Below are positions 37,555 to 49,249 of a DNA stretch of 64,000 bases, one piece after another. The notes below the pieces were generated by a model. The model made no database searches and had not been told where the DNA came from. It was given only the letters and a program-made list of their open reading frames with translations. The stretch covers positions 3,124,001 to 3,188,000 of the forward strand of contig NC_081813.1 in NCBI RefSeq assembly GCF_030704535.1, given 5' to 3'. The position numbers were made by a program, and so were the translations under genes. Positions within the stretch are counted from its first letter, which is position 1. Each line of letters starts with the position of its first letter. The DNA comes from Vitis vinifera. Lineage: Eukaryota > Streptophyta > Magnoliopsida > Vitales > Vitaceae.

Positions 37555-38313
37555 GGGAACGAAAATACAAAAATCCTTGGTGGGAGACGAAATTCAATCC
37601 CCAAATCGATTTCTCTAATTGAACAAACTATAAACTGGGGGAGAGAGGTATCAAATGCCACCTCCCTGTTTCCTCGATTTTATCTCAGAAAATCAACTAT
37701 AACCCTAGGAGAGAGCCCAATTACTGATTCCAATTTTGTCACTAAAACCCTAGAAGAGAAAATTCCTATGCCAATTCTCAAGTTTTCGAGAGACAAAGAA
37801 AACCTAGGAGAAAGAAAATCCAAATGCCAAACCTTGGCTTCTTGATTTCCCAGCAAAACTCATCAAAACCCTACGAGGGATAAAATTGAGTGCAAAATTT
37901 CAACTTTCGCAAACAAAACTGCCCAAAAATTTTATTCAAATGCCAATTCTCAACTTCCCCGAGATAGAACAGAACCCTACGACAACAAAATTCAAATGAA
38001 GGATCTCCCACTCCCCAATTCGCAATTTCTCAACCAAAACCGACAACCCAGATAGAGAGAAACCAATCCCACTTCTCAATCAGCTTTCAAACAGACCAAA
38101 ACCCTAGGGAACCATAAAACCTCAATCACTTACTCCACAATTTTCCGACATAACAAAAAGAAACCCCAGGGAACAGAAGGAAGAAAGAAAACAATAAAAA
38201 GAAGGCAAATGACCACCCTGTGATTCAAGAAAAAACCCTAGAAAAGAGAAAACAAAGCAAAGATTGAAAAGAGACAGAAGCGAGTAGAAGTATAGAGAGA
38301 GGAGAGTGAAGCC

Positions 38314-38319
38314 TTTATA
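38314..38319 (-). promoter_or_regulatory. TATA box candidate of ELF7
   Basis: TATAAA on the minus strand (in CAGTATAAAGGC), 760 bp upstream of the ATG at 37554. The sequence from about 38290 to 37555 would then be a long leader. It contains several AAACCCTAG and pyrimidine-rich segments and could include a leader intron. Confidence 0.4.
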
Positions 38320-38334
38320 CTGAAACACAAGCAC

Positions 38335-39084
38335 ACTGTTTTCTGAGCATTGATTCGTTCAGTGTCAGAAGATTTCGGGGCCAACCCACTGTTTTCTAAC
38401 AATATCGGAAACTTTGGGCGAAATTGGACATTCCTGAAACCATGAATTTATTACGAACCATCAGCATCCTCTTGGATTTTTCGGCATTTTTGGGATAGAC
38501 TTTTTCCTGATAAGCATCCAACAGCCATTCCTGAGAGTAAACGTTTTTCCATTTTTTTTCTCGTGTTTTCTCATTAAAATTTTAATTAATTGCTTTGTTT
38601 TCTTTTCAATTTTTGGAAGTCTGTTCATGGGAAAATCAAGTAGATGCTTAGTTGGAATTTTTAGCTTAATTGAATTTCTTGCAAATTAATTTTTCTTTTT
38701 TAATGAAAGGCATTAAGGTTGAAGATGGCAAATAAAGGAAGTAGGAATTTGGTGAAGAACAAATGATGAATGAATTAATACAATTAGGCCTCTTTGAAAC
38801 TGTTTTTAGAACAATTTTTTATTCCTAGAACAAAAATAGAGCAAACATATTTAACATGTAAAATAATTAAAAATAAAATATTTATGCAAAAATTAATTTT
38901 TAAACATATTTAAAATATTAAAAAATATTATAAGTTTTCAAATAGATTTTTATTTTATAAATATTATAAAATTATTTTTAAAAACTATTTTTAAAAATTA
39001 TATTAAAAAAATAGTTATCAAACAGACTCTTATTTATCTTAGCATTTAAAAAGTACATATAAATGAACACAATTTAATAGACAA
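38335..39084. other. Intergenic with an AT-rich MITE candidate
   Basis: No gene is seen. About 38793-39031 is a very AT-rich block whose ends are roughly complementary: CTCTTTGAAACTGTTTTT on the left, and AGTCTGTTTGATAACTATTT when the right end is read in reverse. This resembles a small nonautonomous DNA element. No target duplication was found. Confidence 0.4.
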
Positions 39085-39290
39085 GATTGTTTCATGGTTT
39101 TAAAAACCGGACTAGTCCGACTGTCGACAGGACACGTTTCCGGTCCGGTTTGACCAATTGGACTGGAATGGTATTGAATCGGGGTTAGACCGTTTGAATC
39201 GGCGATCCAACCAATGAATCGGACGAATCGTCTAGATCTCTCTGAACCGATCGATTCAATTAAAATTAATTAATTTTTTTTAAACAGCAT

Positions 39291-39308
39291 CAAAACGACG
39301 TCGTTTTG
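39291..39308. promoter_or_regulatory. Perfect 18-bp palindrome with a GACGTC core
   Basis: CAAAACGACGTCGTTTTG is its own reverse complement. GACGTC is the C-box type site bound by plant bZIP (TGA) factors. A TATATAA follows at about 39313-39319. Together they look like the promoter of the hAT transposase gene. Confidence 0.5.
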
Positions 39309-40476
39309 GAAGGTATATAATGAACATCACGACTGCTGGCTATAAACTGGAAACCCTCCCACTTTAGTCCTCCCCCCGCAACAATTGTTGGTCTGCCGCT
39401 CCGCTCACCCTCGATGCGTTGTCGCCCCGCGACACCCAGGCGACTTCTACCAGCGGCTGTTACAAGCCGGCAACCGTCCTTGTCGTCGCCTCTTCCCAGT
39501 TCCACGCGGCGTTGGAAGCCGACAAAGCTCCCTATTGTTGTTAACCACCTCGACCGGCTCCAGCTGGTACCCCTCCGGCCCCCCCTACCGCTGGTACTCC
39601 TCCCTACCTAATGGCATTATTTTGATTAATTATTTTGAATAGATTTAAACAAGTCACAAAATTTGAATATCACGTACTAAAAGACCATCATCAAGTTAAA
39701 TTTAGTGAAGTCAAACAATCTCCGAACTTCCTTTCTCTTCCCTCGTACCTTTGTGAATCATCAGTGAAGATCATTAAATATCATATCTATATTTATAGGC
39801 AAATTTTGGTTAGTCCTTTTACTACATAATTACTTATTTATTTTGTCTTGCTAATTTATCTAATCCATTAAGCAATTTTGCCCCAAGATTGTCATGCAAA
39901 GTAAAAATATAGCACATGAAATTTTAAACAAGTTGAAATGAAAATGAAAGATTATTAATTGTGCAAACTATTTATAGAATTTATAAATAAAATATTTTAA
40001 ATTTAGAATTTAAGGAAGATAACATTTCATTAATCTATTTTAGAAACCCCAAAATGTTGATGAGTGATAATATGCCCGCTTTCTTAGTAAATACTGAATC
40101 CTAAATCTATACATATCATTCACTTTTTGGTAGGCATAATCCTGAGTTTGTTTTAATTAGAAGTAGAACTTGGCATAACCATCCTCCATGGGAGACTTAT
40201 TCCTTCCGGTCTTTATCTTCTTCTTAATGTATGAGTTTTAATGAAATATAGGCATCATGTATGAGTTTTAATGAAATATCATGTCTCATACATGGACTTC
40301 GTCATCTATTCTTAATGAAAAAATTTAACCAAATAAATTATTAGGTAAATATCCATTGATATGTGATTGTTATAAATTGCTGATGACTTGATTATAAATC
40401 ATTAAATTGTTGATGGCTTTCATTCTCTAGATTAATGTGGGATTTTTGTTTCTAATTTGATAGAGAGAAAAAAAAA

Positions 40477-42816
40477 ATGGAATCAAACTTGACTCCATCC
40501 TCTGGTCAATATTCAACTACCAATTCACAAGCAACTAGAAGTAAGATCGACCTTGCATGGGAGCATGTTTTTGAAGAAAGATATACAAATGGAAGGAAAG
40601 CTCTCATTTGTTTGTATTGTAAAAAGATTGCAAAAGGTGGGGGTATTCATAAAATGAAACAATATCTTGCTGGAGTGAAAGAAGATATTGGTCCATGTAA
40701 ATCGGTTCCTCCTGATGTCAGATTTCGAATGGAAAATTCTTTGCAAGAATTTGTGAATTCCAAGAAAGCAACCCAAGAAACATATGAATATAGAAATCCT
40801 TATGGTCCTAATGTGTCACAATTTGAAGGGGATATGACAGAAGGTGAAGAAGAGGTTTAAGAAATGCAAAGTCCTATGGCAACTAGTAGTGGAAAAAGAA
40901 AAAAATCAACAGTGGATAAGTATTTTGCACCAAGAAATACTCAACAACCTTCCATGAGGAGTGTATTAGCTGGGAAAGAAGCTATTTGGAGAGCGGATAT
41001 GGCGGTTGGGAGATTCTTTTATGATCCATGCATTCCTACTAATGTTGTGAATTCCTTCTACTTCAAGCCAATGTTGGATGTTATATTTGCAATTGGTCCT
41101 AGATATAAGGGTCCAAATTGCCATCAACTGCAGGTTAATCTTTTAAAGGATGCTAAGAAGGAAGTTCAGTTAATTGTGAACTCTTATCGTGTAATTTGGG
41201 CAAAAGTTGGGTGTACAATAATGGGTGATGGTTGGACAGATAATGGACAAAGAACACTCATTAACTTCCTTGTGTATTGTTCTAAAGGAATATCGTTTGT
41301 GAAATCTGTTGATGCTTCAGACATTGTCAAGGATGCAACTAATTTGTTTCTGTTATTTGATGAGGTGATTGAATGAGTGGGTCCACTCAGTGTAGTTCAT
41401 ATAGTGACTGATAATGTAACAAATTATGTGGCCACGGGGAGATTGATTTCTCAGAAACATAAACACTTTGTGCAGCTCATTGTCTTAATTTGATCTTTAA
41501 GGATATTGATAAAATGGACCATGTTGCTGAACTTGTAAGACGTTCATCAAAGGTGACAATTTTTATGTATAATCATGTTGCTTTGTTAAGTTGGTTGAGA
41601 AAAAAAAAGACGGATGGATAGAGATTCTCCGATCTGGTGCAACTCGCTTTGCTACTACATTCATTGCACTCAAGAGTCTTCATGATCATAAACATGACTT
41701 GCAAGCTTTGGTGACTAGTAAGTTCTTTGTGGACTATAGATATTCAAAGGATAATAAAAGCAAAGTTGCAGTTTCCATCATCTTGGATAATATATTTTGG
41801 AATGATTGTTTGATTGTTGTGAATCTTATATCTCCACTAATGCGCTTATTGCGTATTGTTGATTGTGATGAGACGCCTTCAATGAGATATGTGTATGAAG
41901 GCATGTATAGGGTTTGCTTAGGCATCAAGAAGTTGTTTAACTACAACAAAAGACTATACAAGCCTTATACAGAGATCATAAAGCAACGTTGGAATCAACC
42001 ATTAAAGAAAAACATTCATTCAACAGCTTATTGGTTGAATCCATGTTTTCAATATGATCAGGAAAACTTTTGTAATAAGCCAACTGTTATTGGAAGTGTC
42101 ATGGATATTATTGGTCAGAAAGTTCTGAAAGACAAACTTGATACGATGAATGAAATGAAGTTGTTTCGTGATCGATTGGGAAGTTTTGGAATAGATGCTT
42201 ATTCTTCACGTGAAGTACTTCAACTTGATAAAAGATTATTTTCATTTATTAGTGTGTTTGTTCTTTTTTATTAGTTACCTACTTACTATTTAATATTTTA
42301 AACTTGCTAATACATTTTTTTTCTTATTTTTAATGTGAAATGGTAACTAGATGAATGGTGAAGGTTACATGGATATAGTGCACCACATTTGCAAAAGTTG
42401 GTCATTCAAATATTGAGCCAAACTACATCATCTTCTGGATGTGAGGGGAATTGGAGTGTCTTTGAACGTATACATACCAAAAGAAGGAATAGATTAGAAC
42501 ATCAAAGGTTTAATGATCTTGTATACGTTCATTACAATTTGCGGCTAAAAAATCAGTATAAATGTTTTCTTAGTTGTTTTGAATTTAAATTCTTTTATTC
42601 ACAATTATGAATAATTATATGCATTTCTTTTTTAGGTTCTATAACAAGAAAAGAATCTATGATCCCATTGACTATGCGTGCATTGATGAGACCGATTTTT
42701 GGATGGTTGATGAAGATCAACTCGCAGAAGATGTTGAAGAATTAGAAAATCTTCTATATGAAGAAAGGTCAATTCCAATAAATGAAATGAAAGGTTCAAG
42801 TTCTCACATTGGTTAG
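40477..42816 (+). pseudogene. hAT transposase pseudogene of element 1
   Basis: Conserved hAT transposase parts occur in order. A BED-type zinc finger (about 40540-40720) has CLYCKKIAKGGGIHKMKQYLAG, where Tyr replaces the usual first zinc His. A DUF659 region (40960-41370) has GCTIMGDGWTDNGQRTLINF. A middle region (41600-42270) has GATRFATTFIALKSL. The hAT dimerisation domain (about 42390-42570) has SSGCEGNWSVF and HTKRRNRLEHQR. The frame is interrupted by TAA at 40858, TGA at 41374 (probably from Trp), a frameshift or deletion near 41450-41590, and a TTATTAG end near 42270. The protein would have bound the ends and integrated the element. This copy cannot make it. Confidence 0.9.
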
Positions 42817-43510
42817 TAGAATATTTAAACTTATAAAAGTTCAATAATTATATTTTTTTTCTTCAAAAATGATTTCTTGTTGATATATATATTCAATATT
42901 TTTGTAGATGATGAGAATAGTGGTGGCATGTCTATAGAAGGGCTTGATATGGAGAACTTGGTTTTCCATATGCTCATTTTTAATCTCCATATTTCAATTT
43001 CCAAAATGAATGAAGACATGAATTTTATATTTATTAGTATGTAAAAATCTTCATGAATATTCAAACATTGACATGTTATATTTTGAATAATTATTTAAGT
43101 GTTGTGAACCTGTGGTTGACATTTGTATTATCTATTATAGACAATGTTTTAAGTTAACAACTCTTTGATAATTTGGTTATTATAGGATAACAATGATTTG
43201 ATTATTTGATAAATATTGGGTTTATTAACATTATGAATGTATAACATCTTATATTGTGTTATAGATATCATATATGATGATAGATGACTTCTACAGGTAA
43301 AAAATTTTGTGAAAAAACTCAACAAACAAAGTAGATGCTATCAAAATTTAGATATAATTTAATAAATTAAATTTTTTTTAATAATATATAAAATAATAAA
43401 ATATATATTTATGATGTCACCGGTTCAATCGTCGATCCGACCAGTGAACCATGAATTGGTAACTTTTCCGGTTCAATGACATATCCGGTTCTGAAAACAT
43501 TGGATTGTTT

Positions 43511-44282
43511 ATAAGATTTTATGAATCACAATTTAATTATTTTAAATAAATATTAATTTTTAAAATATTTTTTACATTAAATTTTTTGGTGTTGTTTTGG
43601 AATATAGGTTTTTAAAGGATTATTTAAAAAAAAAATTACTTTGCATTACAAAATAAGATAAGGTAGTGAAAAGGGAAATACAGACGGAAATCACTAAAAA
43701 AAAAGAATTGCTTAAAAAATTTAATTCAAAAATAGTGAAAATGTTGAGTGTATTGTTTGACCATGTGATTTAAAAAAAATATATATATATTTTTAAAATT
43801 TAAATATTGTTGTGGAATATTATTCTTTGAAGATAATTTTGAAAGAATAAGAAAAAGTTATTTTAAATCATTTTTTAAAATAAATGGAAAAAAATAGAAA
43901 AATAAAATTCATAAAAAGCAAATAAAATATAACATGAACTTCATTCTTCTTTCGTTTTCTCTCCACCATCTAAAATAAATAGTCCATAATGTTTTATATT
44001 GGATTCAAGTAAAGTTAAAAAACTTACTACTTAGAAGTATAAAATAACAAAAAAAAAAAAAAATCTTAAAAACTCATGTCACTTCACTCTCTCTGCACCC
44101 ATCACTATTTGTCTTTGATATGAGATGTTGTTCATCATCTTCCTCAAACTTAATTACAATAAAATATTTCTTTATAGGCTTGTCCAATCCATCGACTTCT
44201 ATTCATTTTCATCCAACAAAATTCATCTAGAAATCTAAACCTCATGCAAGGTCATGGTTTTGCTAGGCTAGTGACCAAGTCA
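43511..44282. other. AT-rich spacer between the two hAT elements
   Basis: No gene or clear repeat boundary is seen. The sequence is mainly long A/T runs. Confidence 0.5.
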
Positions 44283-44979
44283 ATACTAAGCAAGGATGAA
44301 ATTTTCTCTTTTTTTCACCTAAATTTTGGGTTTCGGTGCCCGGTGATACGAAAAAAGGGAGCAAAATGTCGACGGGAGAAATTTCGATAAATTTAAATCA
44401 AAATCGATGAAATCTTCAAAAAATCGTCAGCCACTGCAATTAATTGGCGAAATTTCGGTTTGTATCGCCCATTTTTTCAAAAAAATCAACGCCTGCATCT
44501 GCTTCCCTGGTCCTCTGATCCGATGGCTCCCAACTTCCTCGCATTGATTTTACTGTCCAGATTTGGTCTAAGCTCCAACGGTCAATTTCATGTGCATCTG
44601 ATGGTCCAAATTGAATCTGAATGTGATTCAACAACCAGAATTGAACCCCAACAGCTATATGATGATCCAATTGTCAAATTTCACCCAGATTTTGATCCAA
44701 CGACCAATTTTGTTTTGCAACGGTAAAATGAGATTCCAACGACTATTTTAGCCCAACTTTTTTTTCTATAAATAGCTCATTTTTCACCAATTTCATCCAC
44801 ATTTCATCTTTGATCTCTCATTGCTCCCAAGGTTACTCATTTTTTTTTCTAAGGTATGTTTGTTTTAGTTTTTTATTTTTATTTTTTTATTGAAGTGTTA
44901 TATTATTTAATTCTTCAAAAAAAAAAATTTATTTTCAATTGTTATTAATTAGTTCATCAAATTTTTTCTTTTCATGTGT

Positions 44980-45440
44980 AATTAATTAGTACATTTTTTA
45001 ACTCTTGAATGAATTAGTAGATTTTCATAAAATTAATTTAGCTTAGTTAATTTATTAAGTTAATTAACAATATTAGTAGCTTCTCAATTTCTTCATTTTT
45101 TTTTTCAATCGTAATTAATTAGTACATTTGAATTAATTAGTAGATTTTTTAACTCTTGAATGAATTAGTAGATTTTCATAGAATTAATTTAGTTTAGTTA
45201 ATTTATTAAGTTAATTAACAATATTAGTAGCTTCCCAATTTTTTCAATTTTTTTTCTTTTCAATCGTAATTAATTAGTAAATTTGAATTAATTAGTGCAT
45301 TTTTTAACTCTTGAATGAATTAGCAGATTTTCATAGAATTAATTTAGCTTAGTTAATTTATTAAGTTAATTAACAATATTAATAGCTTCCCAATTTCTTT
45401 AATTTTTTTTTCTTTTCAATCATAATTAATTAATACATTT
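44980..45440. repeat. Three tandem copies of a 151-155 bp unit in element 2
   Basis: The unit carries TTTTTAACTCTTGAATGAAT, with the TAACTCTTG anchor at 44999, 45150 and 45305. It lies just 5' of the transposase start and may be a leader intron or promoter repeat of the element. Confidence 0.88.
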
Positions 45441-45538
45441 GCAATAAGTTTGATTTACATGATTACTAGATTTGTAATAAGTTTATTTTTAATTACTTGT
45501 TTAATTTAATTTTTTATTCAATTGTAATTAAATAGTAT

Positions 45539-48500
45539 ATGTTCAATAAATTTGCAATGGCTAGTGCAAGTGGAAGTGGAGGTGGAGGTGGTGGGAGTGG
45601 CATGTTCGGCCGAGATGTAGCTTGGAAGTATTGTTCACCAGTAGAGGGGAACCGAAATGGGACAATTTGTAATTTTTGTGGACTGTTGATGAAAAGTGGA
45701 GGCATTAGTCGATTCAAGTATCATTTAGTGCATATAGACCCTAATAACAACACCAAAAAATGCCTTACAGTGCCACCCGAAGTGAAATAAGAGATACGAG
45801 AGATGTTACATGAAAAAAGTAAAACAAAAGTAAAGAAAACTACACATATTGAAGAGATTTAGGCCTAATTACGTGGCACTATGAGGGTCGAGCATATACG
45901 TCATGGACGAGAATGATGATGAAGATGAAGAAGTGTACATATATCCAGTAGATATGCACTCGGATGAATGGGATGGTTATCAAGAAATAGTTCATGCATC
46001 GAATGCAACATAATGGGAGCGACAACAATATGCAATTGTTGTGGGAAGCAAGCGTAAAACAGGGGAGTCGTCATGCCCTAGTGGTGCACCGACAATGCAG
46101 AATTCTTCATTTATGATAGCGTTGCACCTAATAAAGCAAACTCTCACCACTTCAAGAATATGATTATTGGTGCACAAGAAGCAAGTAATTTCTAAGTTCT
46201 CAAATTTTATATTGTTTCATACCTTGAGTAGGTGTAGTCTTTTTTGTCATGTTTCAAATATTTCTTACATATGATTTGTAGGAATGAGAATCGAACCTTC
46301 ATCTCCATATGAAATAAAGAATAATACTTGGAAATGGAGTACAAAGATATGGAAGCTTATGCGAACCAGCAAAGAAAGTAATTGAAGACATATGGCTGGA
46401 CCATAATGTCAGATGGATGGACAGGGCCCACGAGAGCAAGTATAATTAATTTCATGGTCTATTCAAAATGGAGTATGGTGTTCCTTAAGTCATTCGATGC
46501 ATCGAACAATATCAAAGATCACAAATACATATACAAGCTATTAAAGAATGTTATCAAAGAAGTCGAGGTAGATAATGTGGTTTAAATTGTCACAGATAAC
46601 GGGTTAGCGTTCGTGAAAGTAGGAAAGGTGTTGATGAGAAGTTTAACTTATATTGGACCCCATGTGCGGCACACTACATCGACCTAATGTTCGAAGACAT
46701 CAGGAAAATAACTAGTGTTGTAGATGTGATATGCAGTAGCCGCAAAATAACCAACTTCATCTACAATCATGGTTGGTTACTTACAGAAATGAGAAAGTAC
46801 TGTGGTCGAGACATTGTTCGACCAGAAGCTACAAGGTTTGCTACAAATTATATTGCTCTTGAAAGTTTTCTTAAAAAAATGGTTGATTTGAAAAATTGTT
46901 TATAAGTGATGAATAGGCACTACACAAGCTCAGTCGAACAAACATAGGACGAGATATGGAAAAACTAATGTTTTGACCATCAGTGTTAGGATAGAGTGAC
47001 ACATGTTGTTTCATACTTTGAGCCACTATACGTGGTGCTTCGAATCATGGATTCAAAAGTTGTTCCCACAATGCCGTTTGTGTACGAGCTTATGCAAGTG
47101 ATGAAAGAAAATCTCATTCGTTAACAAGTTGGCAATTGGATCTTCAAAATAATTAAAGATCGTTAGGAGAAAACATTAAAACATCCACTTCATGCAGTAG
47201 GTACTTAATTTTTATCAATTGTTACTTTGATTTTATTTTATTTTCTCTTACACAATACTAAATCTACATAATTTTATTGTAGCATACTTCTTGAATCCAA
47301 GATTTCACTATAGGCCTAGAGTTGGTAGTGATCCAGATTTAATTCAAGCAGTCTATGACGTATTTGCTAAATTAGACCCAAATGTTGAATCGATTGATCA
47401 ATTTGGAAATGAGGTAAATAAAAAACTCTTATTTTACTCAATCTAATCAAAGAATAATTTCATTCATTATTTTATTTGAATGTTTACTGCCAAATATGAT
47501 ATTAACAAATTAAATATTGAATACATAGCTTGTGCTTTTTCAAGATGGAAAAAAAAGATTCAATGATTGAGCGGTAGTTGCATCAAGATCAACCATGGTG
47601 CCCGATGAGTACTATTTCTTAATAGAAAAAAAAAATTGATTATCATTATTGTAAATTCATTACATAAGTATTTATATAATTATGAATTCCCTTGTAGTTG
47701 AATGGTGGTTCATGTATGGGAACCAAACACCTACATTGAGGAAGTTGGCTTAAAGTTCTCACAAACTGCATCATCTTCTGCTTGTGAGAGAAATTGGAGC
47801 ATGTTTGCTCTAATCCACACAAAGTAACGAAATCGTTTAGCTTACCTCCGACTGGAGCAATTAGTTTTTTGTTACTACAATATGAAGCTAAAGTTACGTG
47901 ATATGGAGGTAGAAAATGATCGAGTTGTTAAGAAAGATTACCTTGATTTTCTTGACATTTCAGTCGAGGTGGGTGAAAAAGAAGATAATCAATTATTCCA
48001 ATAAGTCAAGCATATACACTTGGATGATGAAGTTGGTAATCCTGATCCACGAATTGTCGCTTATGCTCGAGAATTTGGAGTTGATGTTGAACGTGTATTG
48101 TCCGAAGTTCACAGTGAAAGTTTTAGCAAAGATACTGAGGATTCATTTCAAGGGGCATTGGATTCCCACCAAGAGGTTGACTCCACAAGTGCTGGCCAAA
48201 ATAGTAGACCTAAAGCTACCGGTACTTTTGCTTCTAGTTACGATGGTTCAAGAGGTGGAACTAATGATGAAAGTGATAACGCAAGAGGAGATATTGGGGA
48301 ACGCCAATAAAGTCAATATCCAATGAGTCAATTCACCCGTGAAAGTGATTTCACGCACTACACACAAAATGAAGACCATGGCTCTAGAAGAGCTAGTCCA
48401 AGCATCGAAGCTATTGGGAAGCCCTACATAGGAAAAGAACGGACTATGACTCCATATAATGAGGAGTTATTTTCAGAGAATTTTGAATCTATGAGTATAG

Positions 48501-48756
48501 GAACTCAATTTAGTGACTCCTTGAATGAGGCTAACGTCTACCCTCCTTATGTGATGGGTTATAATCAACCTTCAAGTTCAACTGATGAAGAGTATGGTAT
48601 GTTGAGCTACCCCTCTGATGCACAAATGTCATACTAAGTTCCATATCAAATGCAAGAAGGATTTGACATGAACACATGGGTCAACCTCGAGTATCCTATC
48701 CATGTAGAGGTAGTGGGCAGGACTCTAAGAGATATATGCATGGCATGTTAGAATTT
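45539..48756 (+). pseudogene. hAT transposase pseudogene of element 2
   Basis: The frame starts at 45539 (or the internal ATG at 45557), with a Gly/Ser-rich leader then a BED zinc finger (NRNGTICNFCGLLMKSGGIS, then H and H). In-frame stops follow at 45788, 45860 and 45866. Downstream are DUF659 (46388-46580, GWTIMSDGWTGPTRASIINF), a middle part (46687-46905, PEATRFATNYIALESF), and the dimerisation domain near 47770-47850 (SSACERNWSMFALIHTK). An acidic Ser-rich tail reaches about 48750. Several stops stand where relatives have Gln. Introns of the original gene seem to remain at about 46195-46280, 47205-47280 and 47415-47525. No protein can be made from this copy. Confidence 0.88.
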
Positions 48757-49249
48757 TTAACTAATATTATTGAGGCTCAATGAGTTGGTACCAATATTGT
48801 CTCCAACAGTAAGACGAGGTTCCTTCATCTACCAATTCCATTGAACCACATCAATCCTCATTTTGGTACTAAAGGGTCATTGCAATGTAATATATACAAA
48901 TTATTGATATTTAATGAAATCGAGCCTTTCATGAAGCTTGATAATGAGTGTACAATTACAAAATTCACATTTCTTATCAACCGACATGATATAATTACAT
49001 CTAATATCGCAAATCATATCATACATATATCAAATTCTTCAACAAAACAACTTTAAAATGTCTATTATACTTCTAATTACATTGCTAAGAGGTTTTTCTT
49101 ACATTTTCATGAGTTTTGATCCAATTTTTGGCCTATCGAATTTTTTTTCTAAAATATCCGCTGATATTTTTTCGATATATCTTATATATCCGTAAAATCA
49201 AATTACCAATATATCCGTGATTATTGATATTTTCATCCTTGATACTAAG

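Larger units (their letters stand above)
39093..43502 (+). mobile_element. hAT DNA transposon, full length but defective (element 1)
   Basis: A 4410-bp element bounded by a perfect 8-bp target duplication GATTGTTT (39085-39092 and 43503-43510), the diagnostic length for hAT. Terminal inverted repeats are imperfect: CATGGTTTTAAAAACCGG on the left and CAATGTTTTCAGAACCGG when the right end is read in reverse. Subterminal regions on both sides are rich in CCGGTT and GATCC-ACCA-TGAA blocks. The 5' part is unusually GC-rich (39300-39620) and holds a palindromic promoter-like motif. The transposase gene is broken (see separate entry). Confidence 0.93.
44291..49241 (+). mobile_element. hAT DNA transposon, full length but defective (element 2)
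   Basis: A 4951-bp element bounded by a perfect 8-bp target duplication ATACTAAG (44283-44290 and 49242-49249). Terminal inverted repeats are CAAGGATGAAATTTTC on the left and CAAGGATGAAAATATC when the right end is read in reverse. The right subterminal region (49140-49230) carries repeated ATATCCG and GATATTTT blocks. It differs from element 1 in terminal sequence and transposase, so they are separate hAT families. Confidence 0.93.

Noticed and set aside
37224..37622. Val/Gly-rich frame on the plus strand
   Set aside because: It is the antisense shadow of the Pro-rich part of ELF7.
37119..37661. Long His/Pro-rich frame of 180 codons on the minus strand
   Set aside because: It is a shifted frame over the low-complexity first exon of ELF7. 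Only the frame starting at 37554 leads into the PAF1 domain.
44460..44726. 88-codon frame near the left end of hAT element 2
   Set aside because: No domain. It precedes the tandem-repeat leader and is not continuous with the BED finger frame.
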